DNA of 64,000 nt, from positions 28,257-92,256 of the forward strand of contig DATDJI010000021.1 in the NCBI GenBank assembly GCA_036520615.1, written 5' to 3'. Shown here piece after piece: positions 24,511 through 33,652 of this stretch. This stretch comes from CAMCXE01 sp036520615. Its GTDB lineage: Bacteria > Pseudomonadota > Gammaproteobacteria > Pseudomonadales > Cellvibrionaceae. The notes beneath the pieces were generated by a model. That model saw nothing but the letters and a program-made list of their open reading frames with translations. It was not told the origin of the DNA and searched no databases. Both the position numbers and the translations under genes were made by a program. The first letter of the stretch is position 1, and the number at the start of each line of letters is the position of its first letter.

Positions 24511-26841
24511 TCAATTAGCCATCAAAGCTGGCGAAGGGCTGCCTTCATAAACTTCTTTACAGCGTGGTTTGGTCACATCGGGCGGACAGGGCAGGCCCCG
24601 ATAAAAGTTAAAACCATGTGCAGCTGCAGCAGCGTCTTTAGGCCAGGGCAGATTATTTACACTGCCGAAATAGGTGAGGCTCGCATCGCGCCACCAGCGC
24701 GCTTCAAAATGCTGAATACGTAAAAAGTCGCTAATTTCCTGGAAGCGTTTTTTATCCACATACGCTTGTTGCCTTGCCCAGACTTCACGCATTGCACCCA
24801 CCTGGTCAACGCCAAAACTGTAGCGATGAACCAGTTCCTCCCATAGGGTACGGCCGGTATTGAGCTTTTCACTCCAACCTACTCTATGGAAAAACAACAG
24901 AAGCTCGTTAGGTACACTTGTGCGGTTGGCGTAACGAAGGCGAACTGGCTCGTGGTATTGCTCAAGGGCGTTACTGCCTGTAGTTGTGCGGTCAAACCCT
25001 ATACCTTGATTGTCGGCTCGGTGATAAAAAACAGGGTTCCACTCAGGGCGGGCGAGTGTATTCGACCAAGGCGCAGGGCCATAGTGATGGTTGTTCGCCA
25101 TGATATGGGTAAGCCCTAGCGGATTCATATAATTCACTAAGGCCTCGCGGGAAACCATCATCATATCGACAACCGGCGCTACAAATCCCGGAGCTATCGA
25201 GAAGGTTTGTCGTACCCATTCTTCTGCAACAATTTTGGCGCTGATATCTGGGTTCCAAGCCATACGCCCAAACGCGTACCAATTGGCTTGGTTAAAATGA
25301 GAACCGGTCCAATTGTTGTCATCGCCTATATTGGCAACCCCTGCAATCGCGCTGACCGGGTGATGGTAGAGACTGCCATCTGCAATACGTGCAACGATCG
25401 AGCCTGGGCCTTTGGCATAGGTATCCGTTTGTAAAACTTCTTCAAACAAAGGGCCAAGATAAGCCAGATGGGTATCAGCGCCCAGATACTCTTTTGTCAA
25501 TTGCACCTCTAAAGCCAGTGGGGTTTTAGGCATTGCGCCAAATAAAGGGTGAAATGGTTCGCGGGGCTGGAAATCCAGCGGGCCGTTTTTCGGTTGCACA
25601 ATAACGTTGGCTTTGAATTGGCCATCTAGGGGTTGGAATTCCCCATAGGCTTGGCGAATGCGGTCGGATGTACTCGATGCGTAAACAAACGCTCGCCACA
25701 TCACAATACCTTTATGCGGCGCCAACGCATCGGCGAGCATATTGGCACCGTCGGCATGAGTGCGCTGATAATCCTGCGGCCCGGGTTGTCCTTCTGAGTT
25801 GGCCTTAACCAAAAATCCACCGAAGTCGGGAATGGCTCGGTAAATTTCATTTACTTTGTCGCGCCACCAACGTTGTACGTGTGGATCGAGCGGGTCTGCG
25901 CTGGCGAGTTTGCCTATTTCAATTGGCGCGCTAAAGCGCGCGGTTAAATACACCCTAATACCATAAGGCCGAAATACATCGGCGAGGGCTTTTACTTTAG
26001 CAAGATAAGGCGCGGTTAGAATTTGTGCATTGGCGTTGACGTTATTTAACACCGTACCGTTGATGCCAATAGAGGCATTCGCGCGCGCATATTCTTTATA
26101 GCGCGGAGATAATTTACCCGGTAGCTCGGCCCAGTTCCAAAGCGAGCGCCCGGCGTAACCACGCTCGACACTACCGTCTAGATTGTCCCAGTGGTTGAGC
26201 AGGCGGCGCTGAATTTTTGGAGCGCTGGTGAACTGCATACCTTCAATACTTTGCTGGCTTTGTAGGTGGCGCAACAGTGCATAGGTGCCATACAGGGCGC
26301 CTATATCTGAATTGCCGACGACGGCCAGCACCGATTTACCGTTTAGTTGAGTACGCTGAAGCGTATAGGCATCCGCACCCAACGCGGCCAAACTCGCAGC
26401 AGCTGGGGAAAGTGCAGGCTCAGCGCTAGTGCCAACTACTATAGCGCCGTCGCCTTGTATGTCCGCTTGGCTTTTAAGCGGGCGTCCGATCAGCGCGCTT
26501 ACGCTATCGATAAGCTCGCGTTTGGCTAAGTCGGTCGTCGCCGATTTAGTTAACACAACTACATAACGCAAGGAATTTTTATACTGCTCAAGGCGTTCGG
26601 ATGCGGGTAAAGGCCCAAGGCGTAGCCACAATTTAGATCCGTTTTCGTCAGCATAAGGCGATAAATCAGCGGCAGTTTGTACTTTCGGCAGGGGTTCAAC
26701 GCTTACCGTTTGACCAGGCTGGGCAGCTGAGAGTTTTGTCTCTGAGCCGCTCGTTGCATTAACACATGCGAACAGGCCACCCAGCGCTAAAAATATTTTT
26801 AAAATCCTAAGCACGCGCACAGGTTTTAAAGTTAATAACAT
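24511..26841 (-). CDS. GH67 alpha-glucuronidase, predicted lipoprotein
   Basis: Removes (4-O-methyl)-glucuronic acid from the non-reducing end of aldouronic xylo-oligosaccharides during xylan breakdown. The 776-residue protein has the family's catalytic residues with exact spacing: Glu350 (ANSEGQPGP) as acid, and Asp423 (GPLDFQP) and Glu451 (LTKEYLG) as the base pair. These are spaced 73 and 28 residues apart, as in Cellvibrio japonicus GlcA67A (292/365/393 there). The N-terminus has a hydrophobic segment ending LGGLFAC, with Cys26 as a probable lipidation site, then a ~30-residue linker. This agrees with the membrane-bound form reported for the Cellvibrio enzyme. Single gene, convergent with its left neighbour. 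Confidence 0.95.
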   Translation of the reverse strand: MLLTLKPVRVLRILKIFLALGGLFACVNATSGSETKLSAAQPGQTVSVEPLPKVQTAADLSPYADENGSKLWLRLGPLPASERLEQYKNSLRYVVVLTKSATTDLAKRELIDSVSALIGRPLKSQADIQGDGAIVVGTSAEPALSPAAASLAALGADAYTLQRTQLNGKSVLAVVGNSDIGALYGTYALLRHLQSQQSIEGMQFTSAPKIQRRLLNHWDNLDGSVERGYAGRSLWNWAELPGKLSPRYKEYARANASIGINGTVLNNVNANAQILTAPYLAKVKALADVFRPYGIRVYLTARFSAPIEIGKLASADPLDPHVQRWWRDKVNEIYRAIPDFGGFLVKANSEGQPGPQDYQRTHADGANMLADALAPHKGIVMWRAFVYASSTSDRIRQAYGEFQPLDGQFKANVIVQPKNGPLDFQPREPFHPLFGAMPKTPLALEVQLTKEYLGADTHLAYLGPLFEEVLQTDTYAKGPGSIVARIADGSLYHHPVSAIAGVANIGDDNNWTGSHFNQANWYAFGRMAWNPDISAKIVAEEWVRQTFSIAPGFVAPVVDMMMVSREALVNYMNPLGLTHIMANNHHYGPAPWSNTLARPEWNPVFYHRADNQGIGFDRTTTGSNALEQYHEPVRLRYANRTSVPNELLLFFHRVGWSEKLNTGRTLWEELVHRYSFGVDQVGAMREVWARQQAYVDKKRFQEISDFLRIQHFEARWWRDASLTYFGSVNNLPWPKDAAAAAHGFNFYRGLPCPPDVTKPRCKEVYEGSPSPALMAN

Positions 26842-26959
26842 TCATTGCTCCTAAAGATATGGATATTGAAATTATCGCCGTCCCGGTTGGGTAAAAATTT
26901 CAGCAGGGCTGGTAAGTCAGCAGACGTTAGATATTAGGCACATTAATCGGCTTAATCTG

Positions 26960-26986
26960 GCATTGCATCGGGCAATGCATTTTTTT
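26960..26986 (+). terminator. Intrinsic terminator-like hairpin in the leader of the pseudouridine synthase gene
   Basis: GCATTGC (26960-26966) and GCAATGC (26972-26978) form a perfect stem with a 5-nt loop, followed by A and seven Ts. It reads rightward, but no gene upstream reads rightward in the 445 bp since the bidirectional terminator at 24.4 kb except through the opposing GH67 gene. It lies 71 bp before ATG 27057, so it could be an attenuator. Confidence 0.7.
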
Positions 26987-27056
26987 GTTAATTCCAACTG
27001 AATAAAAGACTTGGCGATAATTTTTTGCATAAAATTGTAGTTTTGCAGGGTTAAAT

Positions 27057-27722
27057 ATGTACGAGCTGGTGGCGGATGCCGGGGAGTTTCTGGTCGTGGA
27101 TAAGGCAGCCGGCATTGCCGTGCACGGGCCAAGTGAGCAGGCTACATTAATTGAACAACTGCGCGAAGACTTTCAAAACCCGGATCTAACGTTGGTGCAC
27201 AGGCTGGACGCGGGCACATCGGGTTTACTGCTAATTGCAAAGAACACCGAGGCTAACCGGGTTCTGGCGCAATTATTTGCCGATCGCAAGGTAACCAAAC
27301 GCTATTTAGCGCTGAGCAATTTAAAACCCGGTAAAAAACAGGGCTGGATTGTTGGTGATATGGCGAAAGTGCGCGATGGCAATTGGATGCTCAAGCACAG
27401 TCAACAAAACCCTGCAAAAACCTATTTTGTCAGTGCGGCTTTGCAGCCGGGTCTCAGGCTATTTGTGCTCGCTCCGCAAACCGGTAAAACCCACCAATTA
27501 CGCGTCGCTTTGCGCAGTCAGCATTCGGCTATTCTCGGGGACGAACGCTACGGAAATCAAAATGCGGACCGCATGTATTTGCACTCATGGCAACTTAAAT
27601 TTCAGTATTTAAAGGAGGAATTTTCGTTTATGCGCTGGCCAGTCGATGGCGAGTTTTTTAATGCAGAGGGATTGCACATTTTAGCGATGCAGCTGCAGGA
27701 TAAATTGCCGGACGGAGTGTAG
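27057..27722 (+). CDS. RluA-family pseudouridine synthase
   Basis: Isomerises uridine to pseudouridine in an RNA, probably rRNA or tRNA; the target site cannot be told from sequence. The 221-residue protein lacks an S4 domain and begins directly with the catalytic core (FLVVDKAAGIAVHG). The catalytic aspartate is in LVHRLDAGTSGLLLIAKN, with further motifs TKRYLALSNL and QTGKTHQLRVALRSQ. This short form resembles the TIGR01621 subgroup. It starts at ATG 27057, 71 bp after a terminator-like hairpin that may regulate it. Confidence 0.9.
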   Translation: MYELVADAGEFLVVDKAAGIAVHGPSEQATLIEQLREDFQNPDLTLVHRLDAGTSGLLLIAKNTEANRVLAQLFADRKVTKRYLALSNLKPGKKQGWIVGDMAKVRDGNWMLKHSQQNPAKTYFVSAALQPGLRLFVLAPQTGKTHQLRVALRSQHSAILGDERYGNQNADRMYLHSWQLKFQYLKEEFSFMRWPVDGEFFNAEGLHILAMQLQDKLPDGV

Positions 27723-28087
27723 ACATAGCCATTGGTGCTCAGGAAACTGAGTTTTCAATTTCTAAAACGCTGAAGCAATCTGCACTGGATGAAGTATTCG
27801 AGATTATTTTCTGCAAGCAAGGCACAGGTAAGGCGCAACATTCATAGACTTCAAAACGATTTTAAAATATTAATCAACTATCATTTTGAAATTCAGAAAT
27901 TATATACCCGGGTAATTTTTGATTTCCCCATGCAGCAGCGGCAGATATATTGATTTAACAAGCCATACCCTTAGGGTTAATTGAAGGGAGGGCGGGGATT
28001 AGAGCGTCGAGACAACTGGTCTACGGCTTGTTGCCCGCATCACACCTGTTACAATGCGCGGCTTTTTCCGTTTATAAGCTGAATTTC
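27723..28087. other. 365-bp intergenic region upstream of dacA
   Basis: No ORF with support; a possible in-frame upstream extension of dacA from 28028 would spoil its signal peptide. Contains AT-rich sequence likely to include the promoter of the dacA-ybeD-lipB-lipA cluster. No clear hairpin or operator seen. Confidence 0.4.
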
Positions 28088-29251
28088 ATGCCTAACCTTT
28101 ATTTTTCCCGCGTTGTTTTTAGTGTTTTACTCTTGTCCAGCACCGCTTGGGCAGATGCCCCACTTATTCCTGCTCCTCCAACTATTGCAGCTCCCGTATA
28201 TCTATTGATGGATGCCAGCAGTGGAAGCGTATTGTTGGAGCAAAATGCCGATACGCCAAGGCCACCTGCGAGCCTTACCAAAATGATGACCAGCTACATC
28301 GCCGTGGGTGATGTGGAGAAGGGTAAGTTAAAAGAAACGGATTTAGTCCACGTATCAGAAGACGCCTGGCGGCGGGGTGGGGCAGTTACGGAAGGCTCGA
28401 CGATGTTTTTAGAGGTCAACTCCGATGTTTCGGTTATCGACCTGTTGCGCGGGGTAATTATCCAATCGGGCAATGATGCGTCCATTGCCCTGGCTGAGCA
28501 TATTGCAGGTTCTGAGCCTGCGTTTGCCGATATCATGAATCAGCAAGCGAAGCAGCTGGGCATGAATAACACGCATTTTGAAAATGCCACCGGTTTGCCA
28601 GGCAACAACCACACAACTACGGCGCGGGATCTGGCTATTTTGGCCCGGGCGGTGATTAATGATCACCCTAGCCATTACTCGCTGTATGCCGAGCGCTGGT
28701 TTAATTACAAGGGTCACAATCAGCCTAATCGCAACCGTTTATTGTTTCGGGACAGCACAGTTGACGGTTTAAAAACTGGCCATACGTCAGAAGCCGGTTT
28801 TTGTTTGGTGGCTTCAGCCAAGCGTAACGATATGCGTTTAATTACCGTGGTGTTAGGCAGCGCTTCGGAGGAGAGCCGCGCGGTGGAATCGCAAAATCTT
28901 TTGGCGTATGGGTTTCGCTATTTTGAAGGCGCTTCTATTTTTCAAAAATCCCAGGAGCTTGCCTCTGCTCGAGTATGGAAAGGCAAGGCTAATAAAATAT
29001 CCCTCGGCGTAGATAAAAACGTAAACGTAACCATTCAGCGCGGCGGCAAGGACCGTTTAACTGTACAAACCACCGTAGCTAACCCGATTGTAGCACCGGT
29101 CAACCCTGGTCAAGAGTTGGGGCAGGTGGTGGTCAGTTTGGACGGTAAAGAAATTTATAAGGGCCCATTAGTCGCCATGACTGCTGTCGAGCAAACGGGG
29201 ATTTTTGGCCGCCTTTGGGATTCTTTAATGATGTTATTTGCCGGAGTCTGA
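28088..29251 (+). CDS. dacA: D-alanyl-D-alanine carboxypeptidase (PBP5/6 type)
   Basis: Periplasmic, membrane-associated penicillin-binding protein that trims the terminal D-Ala from peptidoglycan pentapeptides. The signal peptide ends STAWA before DAP. The serine-peptidase motifs are all present: SLTK with Ser62 and Lys65, SGN at 127-129 and KTG at 229-231. The C-terminal domain ends with an amphipathic stretch (GRLWDSLMMLF) expected to anchor it to the inner membrane. I start at ATG 28088. The arrangement dacA-ybeD-lipB-lipA is conserved in many gammaproteobacteria. Confidence 0.95.
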   Translation: MPNLYFSRVVFSVLLLSSTAWADAPLIPAPPTIAAPVYLLMDASSGSVLLEQNADTPRPPASLTKMMTSYIAVGDVEKGKLKETDLVHVSEDAWRRGGAVTEGSTMFLEVNSDVSVIDLLRGVIIQSGNDASIALAEHIAGSEPAFADIMNQQAKQLGMNNTHFENATGLPGNNHTTTARDLAILARAVINDHPSHYSLYAERWFNYKGHNQPNRNRLLFRDSTVDGLKTGHTSEAGFCLVASAKRNDMRLITVVLGSASEESRAVESQNLLAYGFRYFEGASIFQKSQELASARVWKGKANKISLGVDKNVNVTIQRGGKDRLTVQTTVANPIVAPVNPGQELGQVVVSLDGKEIYKGPLVAMTAVEQTGIFGRLWDSLMMLFAGV

Positions 29252-29252
29252 T

Positions 29253-29519
29253 ATGAGCCAGCCCCCGCCGCTACTGGAGTTTCCCTGTAGTTATCCAATA
29301 AAAGTAATGGGCCTTGCTAGTGAGTATTTCGCCGAGCAGGTATTAGCCGTATTCAGCCAGCATGCACCAGGTTTTGATCGTGACCAGGTGCGTATATTGC
29401 CCAGTTCTCAAGGCCGTTTTGTATCTGTGCACGTTGTGATAGAGGCTAACGGGGCCGAGCATATCGACGTAATTTACCAAGCCTTAAAAACGCTTCCCGA
29501 TTTAAAATTGGTGCTCTAA
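29253..29519 (+). CDS. ybeD: YbeD family protein (DUF493)
   Basis: Small cytoplasmic protein of unknown biochemical role, with an ACT-like ferredoxin fold in the family. The 88-residue product matches E. coli YbeD in length and pattern (LEFPCSYPIKVMG near the start, YQALKTLPDLKLVL at the end). It starts 1 nt after the dacA stop and is followed directly by lipB, so it is translationally coupled on both sides. Its constant association with lipB suggests a link to lipoylation, which is unproven. Confidence 0.9.
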   Translation: MSQPPPLLEFPCSYPIKVMGLASEYFAEQVLAVFSQHAPGFDRDQVRILPSSQGRFVSVHVVIEANGAEHIDVIYQALKTLPDLKLVL

Positions 29520-30164
29520 TTGAGCTTGGTAGTTAAACATTTGGGCCTGTGTGCTTACACTCCAGTCTGGGAGGCCATGCGTGCATTTACTGATTCTCGC
29601 AACGGCGCAACCCAGGACGAATTGTGGTGCTTAGAGCATGAACCAGTGTTTACCCAAGGGCAGGCGGGTAAGCCCGAACATTTATTAGTAACTGGCACTA
29701 TTCCTGTTGTAGCGAGCGATCGCGGTGGGCAAATTACCTATCACGGGCCGGGTCAATTGGTTGTTTATCCGCTGCTGGATCTGCGCCGACGCAATATGGG
29801 TGTGCGCCAAATGGTGAGCCTGTTAGAGCGCAGTTGTATTAAGCTGCTTGCCCATTGGCAGATAGAAGCTTATGCCAAAGAGGATGCTCCGGGCGTCTAT
29901 GTGGCCGGCCATAAAAACCAAGCCGAGTGCAAAATTGCCTCACTTGGCCTGCGCGTGCGCAAAGGCTGTTGCTACCATGGAATTAGTATTAATGTGGCAA
30001 TGGATTTAGCACCGTTTCGGCAAATTAATCCGTGTGGTTACGCAGGATTAGATATGGCGCAGATAAGTGAATTTACCCAAGACGTCGACGTATGCCAGGT
30101 TGCCGATCGTTTTATCTTTGTTTTAACTCAAGCGCTGGGCGACTCAGCCGCTGTAATTGATTAG
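29520..30164 (+). CDS. lipB: Octanoyl-[acyl carrier protein]:protein N-octanoyltransferase
   Basis: Transfers octanoate from acyl-ACP to lipoyl domains of 2-oxoacid dehydrogenases and the glycine cleavage H protein. The catalytic pair is Lys138 (ECKIASLG) and Cys172 (INPCGYAGL), three residues offset from E. coli Lys135/Cys169. The RGGQITYHGPGQLVVYP motif is intact. It starts at TTG 29520 immediately after the ybeD TAA; no ATG fits. LipA follows directly, completing the de novo lipoate pathway. Confidence 0.95.
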   Translation: MSLVVKHLGLCAYTPVWEAMRAFTDSRNGATQDELWCLEHEPVFTQGQAGKPEHLLVTGTIPVVASDRGGQITYHGPGQLVVYPLLDLRRRNMGVRQMVSLLERSCIKLLAHWQIEAYAKEDAPGVYVAGHKNQAECKIASLGLRVRKGCCYHGISINVAMDLAPFRQINPCGYAGLDMAQISEFTQDVDVCQVADRFIFVLTQALGDSAAVID

Positions 30165-30178
30165 GTGTGCCTTTAATT

Positions 30179-31204
30179 ATGAACGACCTCAACCAGGATC
30201 CCAGCGTACACAGGTTCGAGCCTGATTTAGATATGAATAAAGCACCTGTAAAACGCACACGTCGTATCGCCCAAGGCGAAAAACTGCGCGACGCCGATAA
30301 GGTCGAGCGTATACCAGTCAAAGTTATCGCCTCCGATGCGCCCTTGCGAAAACCCGATTGGATTCGCATCCGTATTCCCGCTTCACCTGAAGTTGATCGC
30401 ATCAAACAATTGTTGCGTAAAAATCGCCTTTCTACCGTATGTGAAGAAGCTAACTGCCCCAACTTAAGTGAATGTTTTAGCGGTGGTACAGCGACTTTTA
30501 TGATCATGGGCGACATCTGCACACGCCGCTGCCCATTCTGCGATGTGGGCCACGGTAAACCTAAGCCGCTGGACAATGACGAGCCTAAAAATCTTGCCGG
30601 TGCTATAGCTGAAATGGGGCTTAAGTATGTCGTGATTACGTCCGTTGACCGTGATGATTTGAGAGATGGTGGCGCTGAACATTTTGCCGATTGCATCCGG
30701 GAAGCACGCGCCTCATCACCGAATTTACAGATAGAAATTCTCACACCGGATTTTCGCGGACGCATGGATATAGCCCTTGATATTCTCACCGAGACGCCAC
30801 CCGACGTGTTTAACCACAATATGGAAACCGTCTCACGCCTTTATCGAGAAGCGCGCCCCGGTGCCAACTACGCTTGGTCTTTAAAGCTGCTGCAGGAATA
30901 TAAAATTCGCAGGCCAGAAGTGCTGACAAAGTCGGGCCTAATGGTAGGTTTGGGCGAAACCAAAGAAGAAATCATCGAAACCCTGCATCATATGCGGGAT
31001 CATCAAATTGACATGCTGACAATCGGCCAATATTTGGCGCCGTCCAAATCCCATTTGCCAGTTAAACGTTATGTAGAGCCTGCTGAATTTGAAGAGTATG
31101 CGCAGATCGCTAAAGACTTAGGTTTTGTACACGCTGCCTGCGGACCTTTAGTAAGATCTAGCTATCACGCTGATAAACAGGCCCACGGCGAATTCGTTAA
31201 ATAA
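30179..31204 (+). CDS. lipA: Lipoyl synthase (radical SAM)
   Basis: Inserts two sulfurs into protein-bound octanoyl groups to make lipoyl cofactor. It carries two iron-sulfur sites: the auxiliary cluster motif CEEANCPNLSEC (CX4CX5C) and the radical SAM motif CTRRCPFC (CX3CX2C). The C-terminal segment CGPLVRSSYHAD supplies the serine ligand typical of LipA. I choose ATG 30179 (341 residues); GTG 30167 would add four residues but has poorly placed ribosome-binding sequence. It is the last gene of the dacA-ybeD-lipB-lipA run. Confidence 0.96.
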   Translation: MNDLNQDPSVHRFEPDLDMNKAPVKRTRRIAQGEKLRDADKVERIPVKVIASDAPLRKPDWIRIRIPASPEVDRIKQLLRKNRLSTVCEEANCPNLSECFSGGTATFMIMGDICTRRCPFCDVGHGKPKPLDNDEPKNLAGAIAEMGLKYVVITSVDRDDLRDGGAEHFADCIREARASSPNLQIEILTPDFRGRMDIALDILTETPPDVFNHNMETVSRLYREARPGANYAWSLKLLQEYKIRRPEVLTKSGLMVGLGETKEEIIETLHHMRDHQIDMLTIGQYLAPSKSHLPVKRYVEPAEFEEYAQIAKDLGFVHAACGPLVRSSYHADKQAHGEFVK

Positions 31205-31304
31205 ATACGTACGAACCTACGTTAGTAAACGTGGATAACCGGTGTTAATAGAGAAGGTGCAAAAAAGCGGTGGATGTGACAAAAAGGTGGGCGATTAAAC
31301 GAAT

Positions 31305-31898
31305 ATGAATGCACCTGCCTGGACTCACCGCTATAAGTTGGTCAACCTGTCTGCGGCACCGCACTGCCTACCTACCATAGCCGCTTGGCAACACGAACTC
31401 TGGGTGCAGTCGCAACTGCCGAAACAGACTGATCTGTTTGCACCCGTTCCTTCAATTCCCGCCGACGCACTGAGCGAGCGCCAGTCACAATTGCGGCTGC
31501 ATCTAGCTGCCAACCTTATTCCCACTACATTTGTGCTGCTAGAAAAAGGCCGCGCTGTAGGCTCTGTGAGCCTCGTAAACTATCGTCGCCAAGAGACAAA
31601 AGTAAAGCCTGCAAAAGTTTTAAAATCAGCTCAAGAATCTAAAACGACTGAGCCGCAAAAGCAGGAGATGCATAGCGTTTGGCTTACAAATATGTATGTA
31701 TTACCTGAACATCGCAAACAAGGGCTGGCGCAGGTGCTGCTCAATCGGGCGGAGAATTATGCCCGTAGCCTGCCTTTGAAACATATTTACCTGTATGCGC
31801 AGGACGCCGAAGGCTATTACAAAACGCGCGGCTGGCTGACGTTAAAAACGGTGAATTTAGAAGGGCAAAAATTAAAGGTGCTTGTGCGGCATTTATAA
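31305..31898 (+). CDS. GNAT family N-acetyltransferase
   Basis: Predicted acetyl-CoA-dependent acyltransferase of unknown substrate. In this 197-residue protein the GNAT core is visible in the second half: VWLTNMYVLPEHRKQGLAQ with the Q/R-x-x-G-x acetyl-CoA loop, VLLNRAENYARSL, and YLYAQDAEGYYKTRGW. An insertion rich in Lys, Gln and Thr (residues ~100-125) separates two core strands. It converges on cysH with 37 bp between stops and is preceded by a 100-bp gap after lipA. Confidence 0.83.
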   Translation: MNAPAWTHRYKLVNLSAAPHCLPTIAAWQHELWVQSQLPKQTDLFAPVPSIPADALSERQSQLRLHLAANLIPTTFVLLEKGRAVGSVSLVNYRRQETKVKPAKVLKSAQESKTTEPQKQEMHSVWLTNMYVLPEHRKQGLAQVLLNRAENYARSLPLKHIYLYAQDAEGYYKTRGWLTLKTVNLEGQKLKVLVRHL

Positions 31899-31935
31899 AT
31901 TTAAAGCCGCCGCTGCGTTCGCAAGCACCAAAGGC

Positions 31936-32658
31936 TTACTCCTTAATATTATCCGCGTGTAAGCCACATTCTTTTTTCGTTGCCGCTTCCCACCACCATC
32001 GGCCTTCACGCTCATGCTGGCCAGGCCCGATAGGCTTAGTGCAAGGCTCGCAGCCAATGGATACAAAACCACGCTCATGCAGCAGGTTATATGGCACTTG
32101 ATAAGCACGGATATAATCCCACACCTGCTGTGACGTCCAATTAGCGAGAGGATTGTATTTAGTCAGTGTTTTACCGGGACGGGCAAAGGTGGTATCAAAT
32201 TGCACGACAGGAAGATGAGAGCGTGTGCCAGGGCTTTGATCTTTGCGCTGCCCGGTGATCCACGCATCAAGGGTTAACAACTTGGAGCGCAGCGGGGCAA
32301 TTTTACGGATGCCACAACATTCGGCGTGATCGTCTTGGTAGAAACTAAATAAACCCTTTGCACGCACAAATTCCCTTAACGTCTCGGCGTCGGGGCTGAG
32401 AATATCAATAGCAATTTTATAATGGTCACGCACCCGCTCAATAAATTGATAGGTTTCCGCATGCAGGCGGCCAGTATCCAAACAAAATACCTGAACATCA
32501 GGCCGAATTTGACTGGCGATATCAATAAGTGCCACATCTTCAGCGCCGCTAAAAGAAATAGCGATGTTCTGATGGTCCTGTAGCGCAAATTCCATAATGG
32601 TAAACGGAGAGGCATTAAGTAATTTGGCTTCAATATCAACAAGAGGGATTTGATTCAT
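31936..32658 (-). CDS. cysH: Assimilatory adenylylsulfate (APS) reductase, CysH family
   Basis: Reduces activated sulfate to sulfite for cysteine synthesis. The 240-residue protein has the CC...CxxC cluster set (Cys114-Cys115 and Cys203/Cys206) that binds a 4Fe-4S cluster in APS reductases. It also has the C-terminal catalytic ECGLH (Cys231) and the SFSGAEDVALID PP-loop-like segment. E. coli-type PAPS reductases lack the four cluster cysteines, so APS is the likely substrate, as in Pseudomonas. I start at ATG 32658; an upstream ATG at 32691 adds 11 residues. It is divergent from thrH, as in Pseudomonas aeruginosa. Confidence 0.93.
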   Translation of the reverse strand: MNQIPLVDIEAKLLNASPFTIMEFALQDHQNIAISFSGAEDVALIDIASQIRPDVQVFCLDTGRLHAETYQFIERVRDHYKIAIDILSPDAETLREFVRAKGLFSFYQDDHAECCGIRKIAPLRSKLLTLDAWITGQRKDQSPGTRSHLPVVQFDTTFARPGKTLTKYNPLANWTSQQVWDYIRAYQVPYNLLHERGFVSIGCEPCTKPIGPGQHEREGRWWWEAATKKECGLHADNIKE

Positions 32659-32850
32659 GAGGTCACCCGCGCAAAAGACCCAGAATACCATCTAGGCTCG
32701 TATTCGGCTAAATGATCCGGCTAAAAATTGCATCCGCATGAGTAATTGGTGAGAATAGCGGCCTTTTCACATCGATTGAAAATTGACAAGCCATTTTATT
32801 TGTGGCCTGCGCGAATGAATTAGTGTAAACCCAACTTATGAGGACTTATT

Positions 32851-33471
32851 GTGGAAATTGCCTGCTTAGATCTTGAAGGTGTATTAGTGCCGGAAATATG
32901 GATTAAATTTTCCGAAAAAACGGGGATTTCCGAATTGCGCGCTACCACGCGCGATATTCCTAATTACGATGAATTGATGAAAATGCGCCTGAGCATTTTA
33001 GCTAAACATCAATTAGGTTTAAAAGAAATTCAAGAAGTAATTGCTACGCTATCGCCATTAGAAGGCGCACTGGATTTTGTCAATTGGTTGCGTGAGCGTT
33101 TTCAGGTCGTGATTTTATCCGACACATTTTATGAATTTGCAGGTCCGCTGATGGCTCAGCTAGGTTACCCAACGCTGCTTTGCCATAAGCTTACTGTGGA
33201 TGAAAAAGGCGGTGTGGTTGATTACAACCTACGTCAAGTTAATCCCAAACGCCAAGCTATTTGCGCATTTAAAACGCTTTATTACCGTACAATAGCCTGT
33301 GGTGATTCCTATAACGACACCACAATGTTGGCTGAGGCGGATGCAGGTATTTTATTCCACGCACCTGAAAATGTTATCCGTGAATTTCCTCAGTTTCCTG
33401 CAGTACATACCTACGCAGATTTAAAATTGGAATTTATTAAGGCGAGTAATCGACCTTTAACCTTGGGTTAA
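32851..33471 (+). CDS. thrH: ThrH, bifunctional phosphoserine phosphatase / homoserine phosphotransferase
   Basis: HAD-superfamily enzyme that dephosphorylates phosphoserine and can move phosphate to homoserine. The 206-residue protein starts with the ThrH-type motif LDLEGVLVPEIW (nucleophile Asp7, Glu9 in place of the usual second Asp). It has the cap region with RDIPNYDELMKMR, VILSDTFYEF as motif II, and GDSYNDTTML as motif IV. Translation starts at GTG 32851, with TTATGAGGA upstream. It is divergent from cysH across 192 bp that should hold both promoters. Confidence 0.93.
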   Translation: MEIACLDLEGVLVPEIWIKFSEKTGISELRATTRDIPNYDELMKMRLSILAKHQLGLKEIQEVIATLSPLEGALDFVNWLRERFQVVILSDTFYEFAGPLMAQLGYPTLLCHKLTVDEKGGVVDYNLRQVNPKRQAICAFKTLYYRTIACGDSYNDTTMLAEADAGILFHAPENVIREFPQFPAVHTYADLKLEFIKASNRPLTLG

Positions 33472-33567
33472 AACGCAAACGATTTAAGCGCTTCACTCAA
33501 TAAATTAATTGCAAGGATGCTTCACGCCTCTAAGGGAAATTTGAATCTAAAACACACTGCGAATAAT

Positions 33568-33592
33568 GCGCCCTGTATATAGACTAGGGCGC
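33568..33592. other. Hairpin in the convergent thrH-can gap
   Basis: GCGCCCT (33568-33574) and AGGGCGC (33586-33592) form a perfect 7-bp stem with an 11-nt AT-rich loop. It lies between two convergent stop codons, which fits a terminator. There is no T-run on either side, so it is at best a weak or Rho-assisted one. Confidence 0.4.
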
Positions 33593-33652
33593 GCCTAAAC
33601 CTTTCATCGATGGTACGTAATTCTTACAATCCGCAGGGTTGCTAATTATTAA

